Positions 26,940 to 35,977 of a DNA stretch of 45,958 nucleotides are shown in pieces. The translations under genes were made by a program, and so were the position numbers. The stretch is from an uncultured Collinsella sp. (GTDB lineage Bacteria; Actinomycetota; Coriobacteriia; Coriobacteriales; Coriobacteriaceae). The stretch lies in the NCBI GenBank assembly GCA_902475785.1, contig CABSAN010000011.1:1-45958 (forward strand), given 5' to 3'. A model generated the notes under the pieces. It had not been told where the DNA came from. It ran no database searches and saw only the letters and a program-made list of their open reading frames with translations. How positions within the stretch are numbered: the stretch's first letter is position 1; each line of letters starts with the position of its first letter.

Positions 26940-27962
26940 ATGGTAATTGTTATTGGAGCAACTAGTTTTATCGGTATGTATACCGTTGACGAGCTTGTCA
27001 AATCAGGCAAACAAGTTATTGCTACCGGTAGGAATGAACGACTTCGTCCTTTCCTTGAAGACATGGGTGCCGAGTTTATTAGTCTTGATATTACTAAGCC
27101 TGAAGATTTTTCTAAACTCCCTGCTGATAACGTTGAGGGCGTAATTCTTCTAGCTGGTTTGCTTCCTGCCAATGCAACTGCTGATTTGGTTAACGAAGAG
27201 AATGCCATCGATTACGTTAGGGTGAATACTATGGGCACAGTGAACGTGCTCGAGTATTGCAGGACGAATGGCATCAAGAAGATAATTTCCGCCACTACTT
27301 ATGGTGATGTCTCTGGGGCATGGAGAAAGGGCTATGCCATTACTGAGGATGAGCCCAGGAATTTCTCCTTTACTGGCGACCACGCTGTCTATACCATCAC
27401 GAAGAATGCTGCCAACGATTTGATTGAGTATTATTCGCAGCAACATGGTCTTCAGGGGGCTGTGTTCCGTTTTCCTCCTGTTTACGGCGTTGGACCTCAT
27501 GGCACAATCTTAGTTGATGGTAAGCCGTACAAGTCTGCTATCCAAGTCTGGATCGAAAAGGCCGCGTCCGGACAGAACCTTGAGATATGGGGAGACCCTC
27601 ATATCTCAAGAGACATTATCTATGTGAAGGATGTTGCTCGAGCATATCGAATGGCTTTGGAAAGCGATTCAACGCATGGGCTTTATAACATGACAAGCGG
27701 GGTTCCTTTGGAGCTTGAAGATCAGGCTCGTGCGGTCATCGAGGTATTTGGCGATAGCTCTAAATCGAAAATCGTTTACAGGCCGGAGCTCAAGAACAAC
27801 ACCCCTTCATTTTTATTCGATATGGGTAAGGCTGAGCGTGATTTCGGCTTTGTTCCAGCTTATAGAGACTATTATTCGATGATGCTTGATTATAAGGCTG
27901 AGATGGAAAGCGGCCGCTGGAATGATCTTGAAAAGAATTCTTCGGCCAATTGGGAGAAGTAA
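26940..27962 (+). CDS. NAD-dependent epimerase/dehydratase (extended SDR)
   Basis: 340 residues, 3 nt after the preceding gene. Rossmann motif IVIGATSFIGMYTVDEL at the N terminus, with GATSFIG in place of the common GaTGFIG. The catalytic pair is in YTITKNAANDLI (YxxxK). It likely modifies the sugar part of a nucleotide sugar in the cytoplasm: epimerisation, dehydration or reduction. Its position beside a lipid-carrier transferase and WecE suggests it works on the same amino-deoxy sugar or a second one. The exact reaction is unknown. Confidence 0.88.
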   Translation: MVIVIGATSFIGMYTVDELVKSGKQVIATGRNERLRPFLEDMGAEFISLDITKPEDFSKLPADNVEGVILLAGLLPANATADLVNEENAIDYVRVNTMGTVNVLEYCRTNGIKKIISATTYGDVSGAWRKGYAITEDEPRNFSFTGDHAVYTITKNAANDLIEYYSQQHGLQGAVFRFPPVYGVGPHGTILVDGKPYKSAIQVWIEKAASGQNLEIWGDPHISRDIIYVKDVARAYRMALESDSTHGLYNMTSGVPLELEDQARAVIEVFGDSSKSKIVYRPELKNNTPSFLFDMGKAERDFGFVPAYRDYYSMMLDYKAEMESGRWNDLEKNSSANWEK

Positions 27963-27964
27963 AG

Positions 27965-29113
27965 ATGTCGAAAAAGCTCGCTATTATCGGTGCGTCTGAT
28001 TTCCAAAATCCATTGATTCTTAAGGCCAAACAACTTGGCTTTGAAACGCATGTCTTCGCATGGGAATGCGGCGATATTGGCGAGCGAACTGCTGACTATT
28101 TCTATCCAATTAGTATTACCGAAATTGATCAAATTGCTGAGAAATGCAGATCGATCGGCGTTGACGGAATTTGTTCTATCGGTACAGACCTCGGTAATAT
28201 AACTGTGTCTAAAGTCGCTGATAAACTTGACCTGTGTGCTAATTCTCTAGAGTGTATTAAGGCGTCAACGAATAAACATTTAATGCGTGAGGCATTTTTC
28301 AAGAACGGAGACCCCTCTCCCAAGAGCTATCAGGTATCTGATGTGTCGGATGTCGATATTCTTGACCTGAATTATCCAATAATTGTTAAGCCTGTTGACA
28401 GGTCTGGCAGCCGTTGCATCACCAAGCTTCAGTCTTCTGAAGGGCTTGAGGATGCCGTACGTTCCGCAATCGATGTCTCGTTTTCAAAGGCATGTGTCGT
28501 TGAAGAGTTTTTTACTGGCATTGAATATAGCGTTGAGTTCATTTCCTGGAAGGGCGAACATCATTTTCTTGCATTGACGAGAAAGTTTACAACTGGATCG
28601 CCGCATTTTATTGAGACCGGTCACCTTCAGCCGGCTCCCGTTTCTGATTCTTTGCGTACTAGAATTATCCAAGTTGTTTCTCACGCGTTGGATTCGCTAG
28701 GAGTTGAATACGGCGCTTCTCATTCGGAGATTTTGGTTAATGAGAATGAGGATATTCGTATTGTTGAAATTGGTAGCCGTATGGGTGGCGACTGCATTGG
28801 TAGCGATCTCGTAGAGCTTTCAACGGGCTTTGATTTCTTGGGTGCAGTTATTTCTGTTGCCACCGGGCATGAGCCCGATCTGAGTGTCTCTGAGCATCCT
28901 GAATGCGCCATGATTCGATTTATTTTTGATGGCGAAGACTTAGCGATGCTTCGACAAGCAGAATGCGATAGGTCTGTGAGGGTCGAGCGAAGTTCTGTGG
29001 ACAATGACATGGAGCATGAAATTGTCGATAGCGGCAGCAGATACGGCTTCTATATCCTGACTTCAGATTCGATCGACAATTTGGAAAAGTACTTGCCGAA
29101 GCGAGGTGTATAG
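27965..29113 (+). CDS. ATP-grasp family ligase
   Basis: 382 residues from the ATG at 27965, 2 nt after the epimerase stop and preceded by GGGAGAAG. ATP-grasp features: KLAIIGASDFQNPLILKAK at the start, YPIIVKPVDRSGSRCI (ATP-binding Lys), VEEFFTGIEYSVEF, and IRIVEIGSRMGGD with the Mg-binding Glu. Such enzymes join a carboxylate to an amine or thiol through an acyl phosphate. Within a sugar operon containing an aminotransferase, amide formation between an amino sugar and an amino acid or other acid is a reasonable guess. The substrate is not determined. Confidence 0.85.
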   Translation: MSKKLAIIGASDFQNPLILKAKQLGFETHVFAWECGDIGERTADYFYPISITEIDQIAEKCRSIGVDGICSIGTDLGNITVSKVADKLDLCANSLECIKASTNKHLMREAFFKNGDPSPKSYQVSDVSDVDILDLNYPIIVKPVDRSGSRCITKLQSSEGLEDAVRSAIDVSFSKACVVEEFFTGIEYSVEFISWKGEHHFLALTRKFTTGSPHFIETGHLQPAPVSDSLRTRIIQVVSHALDSLGVEYGASHSEILVNENEDIRIVEIGSRMGGDCIGSDLVELSTGFDFLGAVISVATGHEPDLSVSEHPECAMIRFIFDGEDLAMLRQAECDRSVRVERSSVDNDMEHEIVDSGSRYGFYILTSDSIDNLEKYLPKRGV

Positions 29114-29116
29114 AAA

Positions 29117-29467
29117 TTGAAAAATGGACGTGTTTTCTTAGCGCTTCACCTGCTACTGGTTCTGTATTCCTGTAGCGGTATCTTAAGTAAGTTTGCGGCG
29201 GGCTATCCTTTTCTATCTTTCGGTTTTTGTGTCTGCTATGCCGGAATTATCATGCTGCTTGGCATTTATGCTATTTGTTGGCAACAAATTATTAAACGAC
29301 TGCCATTAACGACAGCCTACGCCAATCGCGCCGTTACAGTTGTATGGGGCATGGTGTGGGGTGTAATTGTCTTTAAGGAGCATCTTGGCTTTCTCCAAGT
29401 TGCCGGAGGCATTATTGTGTTAATCGGTGTTGCTTTGTTTGCCCTTTCAGATTCCGAAGCTGTTTAG
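29117..29467 (+). CDS. Small four-helix EamA/SMR-like membrane protein, ArnE/F type (first of pair)
   Basis: 116 residues, TTG start with GAGGTG upstream and 3 nt after the ATP-grasp stop. Four hydrophobic segments fill nearly the whole length. The typical EamA/SMR half-transporter pattern is seen in LPLTTAYANRAVTVVWGMV, FKEHLGFLQ and GGIIVLIGVALF. It forms a pair with the next gene, with which it shares size and topology. Paired proteins of this size next to an ArnC-like transferase resemble ArnE/ArnF, the proposed flippase of undecaprenyl-phosphate aminoarabinose. Confidence 0.82.
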   Translation: MKNGRVFLALHLLLVLYSCSGILSKFAAGYPFLSFGFCVCYAGIIMLLGIYAICWQQIIKRLPLTTAYANRAVTVVWGMVWGVIVFKEHLGFLQVAGGIIVLIGVALFALSDSEAV

Positions 29468-29480
29468 AAGGGGTGATACT

Positions 29481-29831
29481 GTGGATTTTCGATACGCATT
29501 GCTACTGCTCCTCGGTGTTTTTATTAGCGCTATATCTCAAGTTATGTTAAAGAAGGCCGCTCTTAAGACCTATGACAGCAAGGTGGGAGAGTATCTAAAT
29601 CCTCTAGTAATTAGCGCATATGCTCTGTTTGTCTGCACGACATTTCTATCGATATTTGCTTACAAAGGAATTCCTCTCTCAATGGGGCCACTTTTAGAGG
29701 CGACGAGCTATATATATGTGACATTATTCGGAATTACTATTTTTCATGAGAAAATGTCTCCGCGGAAATGGGCTTCACTGCTTCTTATTCTGCTTGGAAT
29801 TTCTATCTATTCATTTGGAGCTGCTATATGA
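29481..29831 (+). CDS. Small four-helix EamA/SMR-like membrane protein, ArnE/F type (second of pair)
   Basis: 116 residues from the GTG at 29481, which has AAGGGG at 7-nt spacing; a longer reading from 29427 would overlap the previous gene without a ribosome-binding site. Four membrane helices. SQVMLKKAAL near residue 20 and IPLSMGPLLEATSYIYVTL with FHEKMSPRKWASLLLILLG are EamA/SMR features. It probably makes a heterodimer with the preceding protein. The stop overlaps the next ATG as ATGA, so coupling to the aminotransferase is likely. Confidence 0.85.
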   Translation: MDFRYALLLLLGVFISAISQVMLKKAALKTYDSKVGEYLNPLVISAYALFVCTTFLSIFAYKGIPLSMGPLLEATSYIYVTLFGITIFHEKMSPRKWASLLLILLGISIYSFGAAI

Positions 29832-30964
29832 TTTGCTTTAATATTCCTCCGTATGTTGGCACCGAAATGGAATACGTTCGTGAAGCGTGCGCTGTAAATC
29901 ATAAGATTTGCGGTGATGGCCCCTTTACCAAGAAGTGTAGTAAGTGGCTTGAGGAGCGCTTTGATTCCGAGAAAATCTTACTAACTACGAGTGGAACAAG
30001 CGCACTTGAGCTTGCTGCGATTCTTTGTGATCTACATCCTGGCGATGAGGTCATTTTGCCGAGCTTCACTTTTTCTTCCACTGCTACGGCGTTTCAAATG
30101 GTTGGCGCAAGCTTGGTGTTCGTCGACGTCTGTCCTGGAACGATGAATATTGATCCTGATGCCATCGAAAGGGCAATAACGGAGAAAACCAAGGTAATTG
30201 TCCCCGTGCATTATGCCGGTGTTGCGTGTGACATGGATCGAATTATGGACATCGCCGATCGCAACAAGTTGCTTGTCGTAGAGGATGCGGCTCAGGGTGT
30301 TCTGAGTACGTATAAGGGCAAGGCCCTCGGAACCATTGGTCATTTTGGTTGCTATAGTTTCCACGAAACTAAGAACTATTCAATGGGTGAAGGTGGCGCG
30401 CTTTCGATTAATGATTCGCGTTATTGCGACCGAGCGGAGATAATTCGTGAAAAGGGCACTAATCGTCAGCGCTTTTTCAGGGGTCAGGTTGATAAATACA
30501 CGTGGGTAGATCGTGGATCCAGCTACTTGCCCTCTGATATGAACGCGGCTTATCTTTGGGCCCAGTTAGAGCATGCTGACGAAATTAATGAGAACCGACT
30601 TTCGACTTGGCATTTTTATAATGAGTCTCTAAAGCCGCTTGCGGATGCTGGTAAGATCGAGCTCCCTTATATACCTGAGGGCTGTGAGCATAACGCACAT
30701 ATGTTCTATATTAAGTGCAAGGATCTTAAGGAACGCGGTGACCTTATCTCTTACCTTAAGGAACACGATATCCAGGCTGTTTTTCATTACATTCCTTTGC
30801 ATGATGCGCCTGCAGGCAAGATGTTTGGTCGCTTTGAAGGGGAAGATAGGTTTACTACCTCTGAAAGCAATAGGCTTGTCAGGTTGCCAATGTACTATGG
30901 CCTAAGCGAAGCCGATAGACATCATGTTGTTAACTCTGTTCTTTCTTTTTACGCCACTCGATAG
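29828..30964 (+). CDS. wecE: dTDP-4-amino-4,6-dideoxygalactose transaminase (WecE/RffA)
   Basis: 378 residues. DegT/DnrJ/EryC1 aminotransferase; the PLP lysine is K182 in FHETKNYSMGEGG. It matches E. coli WecE closely along its whole length from memory: ICGDGPFTKKCSKWLEERF, MNIDPDAIERAI, VIVPVHYAGVACDMD, EDAAQGVLSTYKGKALGTI, IREKGTNRQRFFRGQVDKYT and AVFHYIPLH. The reaction converts dTDP-4-keto-6-deoxyglucose to dTDP-4-amino-4,6-dideoxygalactose with glutamate as donor. The substrate would come from RmlA and RmlB (34069-35977). No WecD-type acetyltransferase is seen. A terminator follows. Confidence 0.93.
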   Translation: MICFNIPPYVGTEMEYVREACAVNHKICGDGPFTKKCSKWLEERFDSEKILLTTSGTSALELAAILCDLHPGDEVILPSFTFSSTATAFQMVGASLVFVDVCPGTMNIDPDAIERAITEKTKVIVPVHYAGVACDMDRIMDIADRNKLLVVEDAAQGVLSTYKGKALGTIGHFGCYSFHETKNYSMGEGGALSINDSRYCDRAEIIREKGTNRQRFFRGQVDKYTWVDRGSSYLPSDMNAAYLWAQLEHADEINENRLSTWHFYNESLKPLADAGKIELPYIPEGCEHNAHMFYIKCKDLKERGDLISYLKEHDIQAVFHYIPLHDAPAGKMFGRFEGEDRFTTSESNRLVRLPMYYGLSEADRHHVVNSVLSFYATR

Positions 30965-30970
30965 AAATTA

Positions 30971-30998
30971 AAAGGCGGCTTCTGGCCGCCTTTTTCTT
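30971..30998 (+). terminator. Terminator of the Arn-like operon
   Basis: A 9-bp stem (30971-30979 with 30985-30993) around TTCTG, followed by TTTTTC. It closes the 26007-30964 block. Confidence 0.9.
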
Positions 30999-31011
30999 TT
31001 AAGGACTGTTT

Positions 31012-34000
31012 ATGCAAAAGAGTATCCAGCACTATTTGTTGACAGCAATCTTTGCTGTGTCACTTATTTTTCTGTTTATTACTCATCCTGTTAACGCTTT
31101 TGCTGATAGCTCGGACATAAATAACCTCTCGTTTATTTATGTCGAGAGGAGTCACGTTGACCTCGGAGATACGCAAAGAGTTGCGTTGGGTTTTGACGGA
31201 ACGCCGCTGGATGAGCCCGTGGCGCTATATTGTGCAAATACGACGTCTGAAGCACTTGTTCGATTTGATGTAACTTCCAGCGTTGACGGCACATATCTTT
31301 TCTCTTCGAGCATCTCTTGCACTGGCGTTTATTCCTTGCTTAAAGTGGAGTACGCCTCTGGAGCAACCAGTATTTTTCCTGAGGATATTTCTGATCAGAG
31401 TTTTAGCGTCGGCGAAGTAGCTGCACCGTATCGGCTGCGGTCTGATAGCGGCTCGGATGACCAGCTTGAGTCCGTGTTTACTGACGGCGCGGGTGCTTCG
31501 TTTGATTCGTTGGAATCCGCTGTCAATGCCATTTCGGAGAATTCTGTACGGGCGCGCAATTGGGTCTTTGTTTTAGACGCTGGCCATGGCGGTTGGGATT
31601 CCGGCGCTGTGGGCAACGGTCTTCGTGAGAAAGATCTTACGCTGCAAATTGCACGATATTGCCGCGACGAACTACAGAAGTACGCTGGCGTTCGAGTTAT
31701 TATGACACGAGATTCTGACGCTTCCGTTACTGGTGTTGCCAACACTACAAACGAACTAATTGCTCGCGCCCAAATTGCAAGAGACAATAATGCCACTTTG
31801 TTCATGAGTTTTCATATCAACTCAGGCGGTGGTACCGGAGCGGAAATTTGGATTCCGAGGCAAGCTAGCTGGTATTCTTCATTTAATGAACTTGGAGAGT
31901 CTCTGGGTCAAGATGTTTTGAACAGGCTTGCATCTGTTGGTCTTGTTAACCGTGGCACAAAAAATGATTATTACGATTTAAATGGCACGCAGCTTTATTA
32001 TCCTGACGGAAGCAACGCCGATAGCCTTTCCGTCATAAGAAATTGCCGACAATATGGCATTCCTGCAGTTTTGGTCGAACATGGTTTCATTGACAATAGT
32101 TATGATGCCGGACTTTTGGCCAATTCGCTATACCTTCAAAAAATGGGTCAGGCAGATGCTCTGGCTATTGCTGACCAGTTCGGCCTTTCGAAAGAAGCCA
32201 AACCTGATCCGGTGGTTTCCGAGATGCGTGACGGTAAAATCAAGTTGAGCTGGGATTCAGTCCCCAATGCATCTAAGTATGCGATTGCTCTGTGCAAGAG
32301 CGACGGCAGCTTTAATACCTATACGTATGATTGCGCTGGAACTTCCTATGAAATCGGTGGGCTCGAAAATGGGAAGACTTATACATTCCTCGTCCAGGCT
32401 TATGCCAACGGTCGTTGGAATACCTTTACGTTTGACGATTATTTAACTTGTAAATTGGTTCCTTCCCCCGAGGCTCAGGCCGAGGCGACCGGCGACGGTG
32501 AGGTCACCGTCTCCTGGAAGGCCGTCGCCGGCGCCGAGCGCTACGCCGTCGCCGAGAGGCTCGCGGACGGGTCGTACAGGACCTACACGCTCGACGAGAA
32601 GGGCACCTCCTTCAAGGTCTCCGACCTCGCCAACGGCGTTACCCACCGCTTCCTGGTCCAGGCCCGGGTCGACGGGTCCTGGTCGTCGACCGCCGACGGC
32701 TACCTGTGCTCCGCCGCCCCCTCGGGCACCGTCAGGCCCAAGGTCTCCGCGAAGGCCGGCGACAGGTCGGTCGAGCTCACCTGGGGCCACGTGCCAGGAG
32801 CGACCCGCTACGCGGTCGCCGTCCGCCAGGGGTCCGGCTACAAGACCTACACGCTCGACTGCGCCGAGGAGTCCTACACCGTGAAGGGCCTCTCGAACGG
32901 CACTTCCTACAAGTTCCTGGTCCAGGCCTGGAACGGATCGTCCTGGTCGCCCTTCTCCGACGCCGACCTCGTGGCGTGCCGCCCGTCGGACCCCAGGGCC
33001 CCCGAGGCTCAGGCCGAGGCGACCGGCGACGGTGAGGTCACCGTCTCCTGGAAGGCCGTCGCCGGCGCCGAGCGCTACGCCGTCGCCGAGAGGCTCGCGG
33101 ACGGGTCGTACAGGACCTACACGCTCGACGAGAAGGGCACCTCCTTCAAGGTCTCCGACCTCGCCAACGGCGTTACCCACCGCTTCCTGGTCCAGGCCCG
33201 GGTCGACGGGTCCTGGTCGTCGACCGCCGACGGCTACCTGTGCTCCGCCGCCCCCTCGGGCACCGTCAGGCCCAAGGTCTCCGCGAAGGCCGGCGACAGG
33301 TCGGTCGAGCTCACCTGGGGCCACGTGCCAGGAGCGACCCGCTACGCGGTCGCCGTCCGCCAGGGGTCCGGCTACAAGACCTACACGCTCGACTGCGCCG
33401 AGGAGTCCTACACCGTGAAGGGCCTCTCGAACGGCACTTCCTACAAGTTCCTGGTCCAGGCCTGGAACGGATCGTCCTGGTCGCCCTTCTCCGACGCCGA
33501 CCTCGTGGCGTGTACAACTTTGGGCACGCCCATTATGGGTAAGTCTGCTGCAACGGTTTCGAGCATGGTTTCTCTATTTAAGTCCACTGGGCATACCTAT
33601 CCGACTATTTATGCATCGAAAGGTGCAACAACTATTAATGACTTTTGCCAGATAGTATTAGAGGAAGCGAATGCTGAAGGTGTTAAGGCAGAGATCCTGT
33701 TTGCCCAAGCAATGCTTGAAACGGGCTGGCTTCAATTTGGCGGCAGCGTAAAAGCAGAACAATGCAATTTTGGTGGCATTGGCGCAATAAATACATCTGC
33801 AGCTGGCGTGGCTTTTGATAACGTTCGAATTGGGCTGCGTGCGCAGGTGCAGCATTTGAAGGCGTACGCCTCATCCGAGCCTCTGAATACTGTATGCGTT
33901 GACCCCCGTTTTAATAAGGTCGACCGTGGAATCGCTCCGTGTCTCGAAGATCTTGACGGTCGTTGGGCTGTACCGGGTGTGGGCTACGGAAAAAGAATTG

Positions 34001-34026
34001 CCTTAATTGTAGCAAAGTGTTGTTAA
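31012..34026 (+). CDS. Bifunctional wall hydrolase: amidase plus glucosaminidase with five fibronectin-like modules
   Basis: 1004 residues with a signal peptide (about 1-31). Residues 184-392 are an N-acetylmuramoyl-L-alanine amidase (Amidase_3): zinc ligands H192 (DAGHGG), E206 (REKD) and H268 (SFHIN), and catalytic E356 (LVEHGFIDN). Residues 398-833 are five fibronectin-like modules of the type seen in the 23086 gene. Residues 835-1004 form a glucosaminidase domain (GTPIMGKS, then AMLETGWLQFGG with candidate catalytic E903, RAQVQHLKAYA and VDPRF). Modules 2-3 and 4-5 are an exact GC-rich tandem duplication; everything else is AT-rich. Cleavage of both stem-peptide and glycan bonds is predicted. 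Confidence 0.9.
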   Translation: MQKSIQHYLLTAIFAVSLIFLFITHPVNAFADSSDINNLSFIYVERSHVDLGDTQRVALGFDGTPLDEPVALYCANTTSEALVRFDVTSSVDGTYLFSSSISCTGVYSLLKVEYASGATSIFPEDISDQSFSVGEVAAPYRLRSDSGSDDQLESVFTDGAGASFDSLESAVNAISENSVRARNWVFVLDAGHGGWDSGAVGNGLREKDLTLQIARYCRDELQKYAGVRVIMTRDSDASVTGVANTTNELIARAQIARDNNATLFMSFHINSGGGTGAEIWIPRQASWYSSFNELGESLGQDVLNRLASVGLVNRGTKNDYYDLNGTQLYYPDGSNADSLSVIRNCRQYGIPAVLVEHGFIDNSYDAGLLANSLYLQKMGQADALAIADQFGLSKEAKPDPVVSEMRDGKIKLSWDSVPNASKYAIALCKSDGSFNTYTYDCAGTSYEIGGLENGKTYTFLVQAYANGRWNTFTFDDYLTCKLVPSPEAQAEATGDGEVTVSWKAVAGAERYAVAERLADGSYRTYTLDEKGTSFKVSDLANGVTHRFLVQARVDGSWSSTADGYLCSAAPSGTVRPKVSAKAGDRSVELTWGHVPGATRYAVAVRQGSGYKTYTLDCAEESYTVKGLSNGTSYKFLVQAWNGSSWSPFSDADLVACRPSDPRAPEAQAEATGDGEVTVSWKAVAGAERYAVAERLADGSYRTYTLDEKGTSFKVSDLANGVTHRFLVQARVDGSWSSTADGYLCSAAPSGTVRPKVSAKAGDRSVELTWGHVPGATRYAVAVRQGSGYKTYTLDCAEESYTVKGLSNGTSYKFLVQAWNGSSWSPFSDADLVACTTLGTPIMGKSAATVSSMVSLFKSTGHTYPTIYASKGATTINDFCQIVLEEANAEGVKAEILFAQAMLETGWLQFGGSVKAEQCNFGGIGAINTSAAGVAFDNVRIGLRAQVQHLKAYASSEPLNTVCVDPRFNKVDRGIAPCLEDLDGRWAVPGVGYGKRIALIVAKCC
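32465..32978 (+). repeat. 514-bp exact tandem repeat, copy 1
   Basis: Identical by eye to 32999-33512, offset 534 bp. It encodes two modules and is sharply GC-richer than the flanking parts of the gene. Confidence 0.95.
32999..33512 (+). repeat. 514-bp exact tandem repeat, copy 2
   Basis: Second copy of 32465-32978. It ends within GTGGCGTG, after which AT-rich sequence resumes. Confidence 0.95.
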
Positions 34027-34068
34027 CATCTATTATTGGTTTTGTTTCGACTGATTCTAGGAGGGCAT

Positions 34069-34956
34069 ATGAAGGGCATTATATTGGCCGGAGGCTCAGG
34101 CACTCGCTTGCACCCCATTACCAAGTCTGTTAATAAGCAATTGCTTCCTATTTATGACAAACCGTTGGTTTATTATCCTTTGTCAGTTTTGATGCTCGCA
34201 GGAATTCGTGAGGTGCTGCTCATTTCTACACCTAGGGATTTGCCTGCATTTAAGGATTTGTTCGGGGATGGCTCTTTGCTGGGAATGCGGATTTGCTATG
34301 CTCAGCAAGATGAGCCCAGGGGTCTAGCGGAGGCCTTTACGATTGGTCGTGAGTTCCTTGCGGGGGAGCCTTGCGCTTTGGTTCTTGGCGATAATATGTT
34401 CCATGGTCAGGATTTGACCCGTATTTTATCAAACGCCCGTATGACTGTAGAAAACAAGGGCGGGGCCGTTGTGTTTGGCTACCCTGTTAAAGACGCACGC
34501 GCGTTTGGCGTAGTCGAATTTGATGAAGACCATAAGGTTGTTGGAATTGAGGAAAAGCCTAGTGATCCAAAGTCCAATTATGCCGTGCCAGGTCTGTATT
34601 TCTATGACGGTCAGGTCTCTGATTTTGCATCCAAGGTTGAGCCGTCATCACGTGGCGAGCTTGAGATAACCAGTATCAATAACGCATATCTTGAGCGTGG
34701 GGAGCTTTCTGTCGAGCTTATGGGTCGTGGGATGGCCTGGCTTGATACTGGAACTCCTGCGGGCATGTTAAAGGCGGCTGAGTACGTTGAAGCTGTGCAG
34801 AGCCGTCAAGGTTACTTCATTGCATGCATAGAGGAGATAGCCTACCGCCGCAAGTTTATTGATTCCGATCAGCTTCGAACACTTGGTGAGAAGCTGAAAA
34901 AGACCGATTATGGTCGTTATTTAATTTCAATTGCAGATGAAGAACAGGTTAATTAG
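34069..34956 (+). CDS. rfbA: Glucose-1-phosphate thymidylyltransferase
   Basis: 295 residues from the ATG at 34069, with AGGAGGG just upstream. The nucleotidyltransferase signature GGSGTRLHP is at residues 8-16, with KQLLPIYDKP after it, then LVLGDNMFHG and EKPSDPKSNYAVPGLYFYD. It makes dTDP-glucose from dTTP and glucose-1-phosphate. It is separated by one base from rfbB. With rfbB and wecE it gives a complete route to dTDP-4-amino-4,6-dideoxygalactose. rfbC and rfbD for rhamnose are absent from the window. Confidence 0.96.
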   Translation: MKGIILAGGSGTRLHPITKSVNKQLLPIYDKPLVYYPLSVLMLAGIREVLLISTPRDLPAFKDLFGDGSLLGMRICYAQQDEPRGLAEAFTIGREFLAGEPCALVLGDNMFHGQDLTRILSNARMTVENKGGAVVFGYPVKDARAFGVVEFDEDHKVVGIEEKPSDPKSNYAVPGLYFYDGQVSDFASKVEPSSRGELEITSINNAYLERGELSVELMGRGMAWLDTGTPAGMLKAAEYVEAVQSRQGYFIACIEEIAYRRKFIDSDQLRTLGEKLKKTDYGRYLISIADEEQVN

Positions 34957-34957
34957 C

Positions 34958-35977
34958 ATGTGCATTCCTTTTGAACCTAAAAATATAATTGTTACAGGTG
35001 GCTGTGGCTTTATTGGATCTAACTTCGTTCATTACGTTGTTAATAATCACCCTGAAGTTCATGTCACTGTTCTCGATAAACTTACCTATGCCGGTAATCC
35101 GGAGAACATTGCCTCCTTGCCTAAGGATAGGGTTGAGCTTGTCGTCGGTGATATCTGTGATTCGGCATTGCTTGATGAACTAATTCCCGGGCATGATGCA
35201 ATTGTGCATTATGCCGCGGAATCACATAACGACAATTCGATTAATGATCCCTTTCCGTTCCTACGAACTAATGTTGAGGGAACCTATCGTTTACTGGAAT
35301 CAGTTCGCAAGTATAATATTCGCTATCATCACGTCTCGACTGATGAGGTATATGGCGATCTTGCCCTAGACGATCCGGCAAGATTTACCGAGCAAACTCC
35401 ATATCGTCCCAGCTCGCCTTACAGTTCAACAAAAGCTAGCTCGGATATGCTGGTCAGAGCATGGACCCGTACGTACGGTTTACGTACCACCATTTCGAAC
35501 TGTTCCAATAACTACGGCCCTTATCAACATGTCGAAAAGTTCATTCCAAGGCAAATTACAAACATTATTGATGGAAGACGTCCCAAGCTGTACGGTTCAG
35601 GCGAAAACGTACGCGATTGGATTTACACAGAGGACCATTCTTCGGCTGTTTGGGATATTTTAACCAAGGGAAGAATCGGAGAAACCTATCTTATTGGCGC
35701 CGATGGTGAGAAGAGCAATATAGAAGTATTGCGTATGATTCTTAGGGCCATGGGCAGGGATGCTGATGATTTTGACTGGGTCGCTGATCGTCCCGGCCAT
35801 GATCGGCGTTATGCCATCGATAGTTCAAAGCTTCGTAGAGAGCTTGGTTGGAAACCACAGCATACTGATTTCGCCGCTGGTCTGAAAAGAACTATTAAAT
35901 GGTATGTTGAAAATGAGAGCTGGTGGCGTCAGGCAAAGGCTGCGACCGAGGAGAAATATCAACGTAATGGTCAATAA
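34958..35977 (+). CDS. rfbB: dTDP-glucose 4,6-dehydratase
   Basis: 339 residues from the ATG at 34958; an earlier start at 34931 would overlap rfbA. NAD-binding IIVTGGCGFIGSNF, the VSTDEVYGDL motif with catalytic Asp/Glu, YSSTKASSDML (YxxxK), and NNYGPYQHVEKFIP with RDWIYTEDH later. It converts dTDP-glucose to dTDP-4-keto-6-deoxyglucose, the precursor of rhamnose and of amino-deoxy sugars. In this window the visible consumer is WecE. Confidence 0.96.
   Translation: MCIPFEPKNIIVTGGCGFIGSNFVHYVVNNHPEVHVTVLDKLTYAGNPENIASLPKDRVELVVGDICDSALLDELIPGHDAIVHYAAESHNDNSINDPFPFLRTNVEGTYRLLESVRKYNIRYHHVSTDEVYGDLALDDPARFTEQTPYRPSSPYSSTKASSDMLVRAWTRTYGLRTTISNCSNNYGPYQHVEKFIPRQITNIIDGRRPKLYGSGENVRDWIYTEDHSSAVWDILTKGRIGETYLIGADGEKSNIEVLRMILRAMGRDADDFDWVADRPGHDRRYAIDSSKLRRELGWKPQHTDFAAGLKRTIKWYVENESWWRQAKAATEEKYQRNGQ

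Noticed and set aside
32465..33512. Possible CRISPR or satellite array
   Set aside because: The repeat units are long, coding and contiguous in frame; they encode fibronectin-like modules.
34069..35977. dTDP-rhamnose pathway
   Set aside because: Only rfbA and rfbB are present; rfbC and rfbD are not in the window, while WecE offers a direct alternative use of the intermediate.
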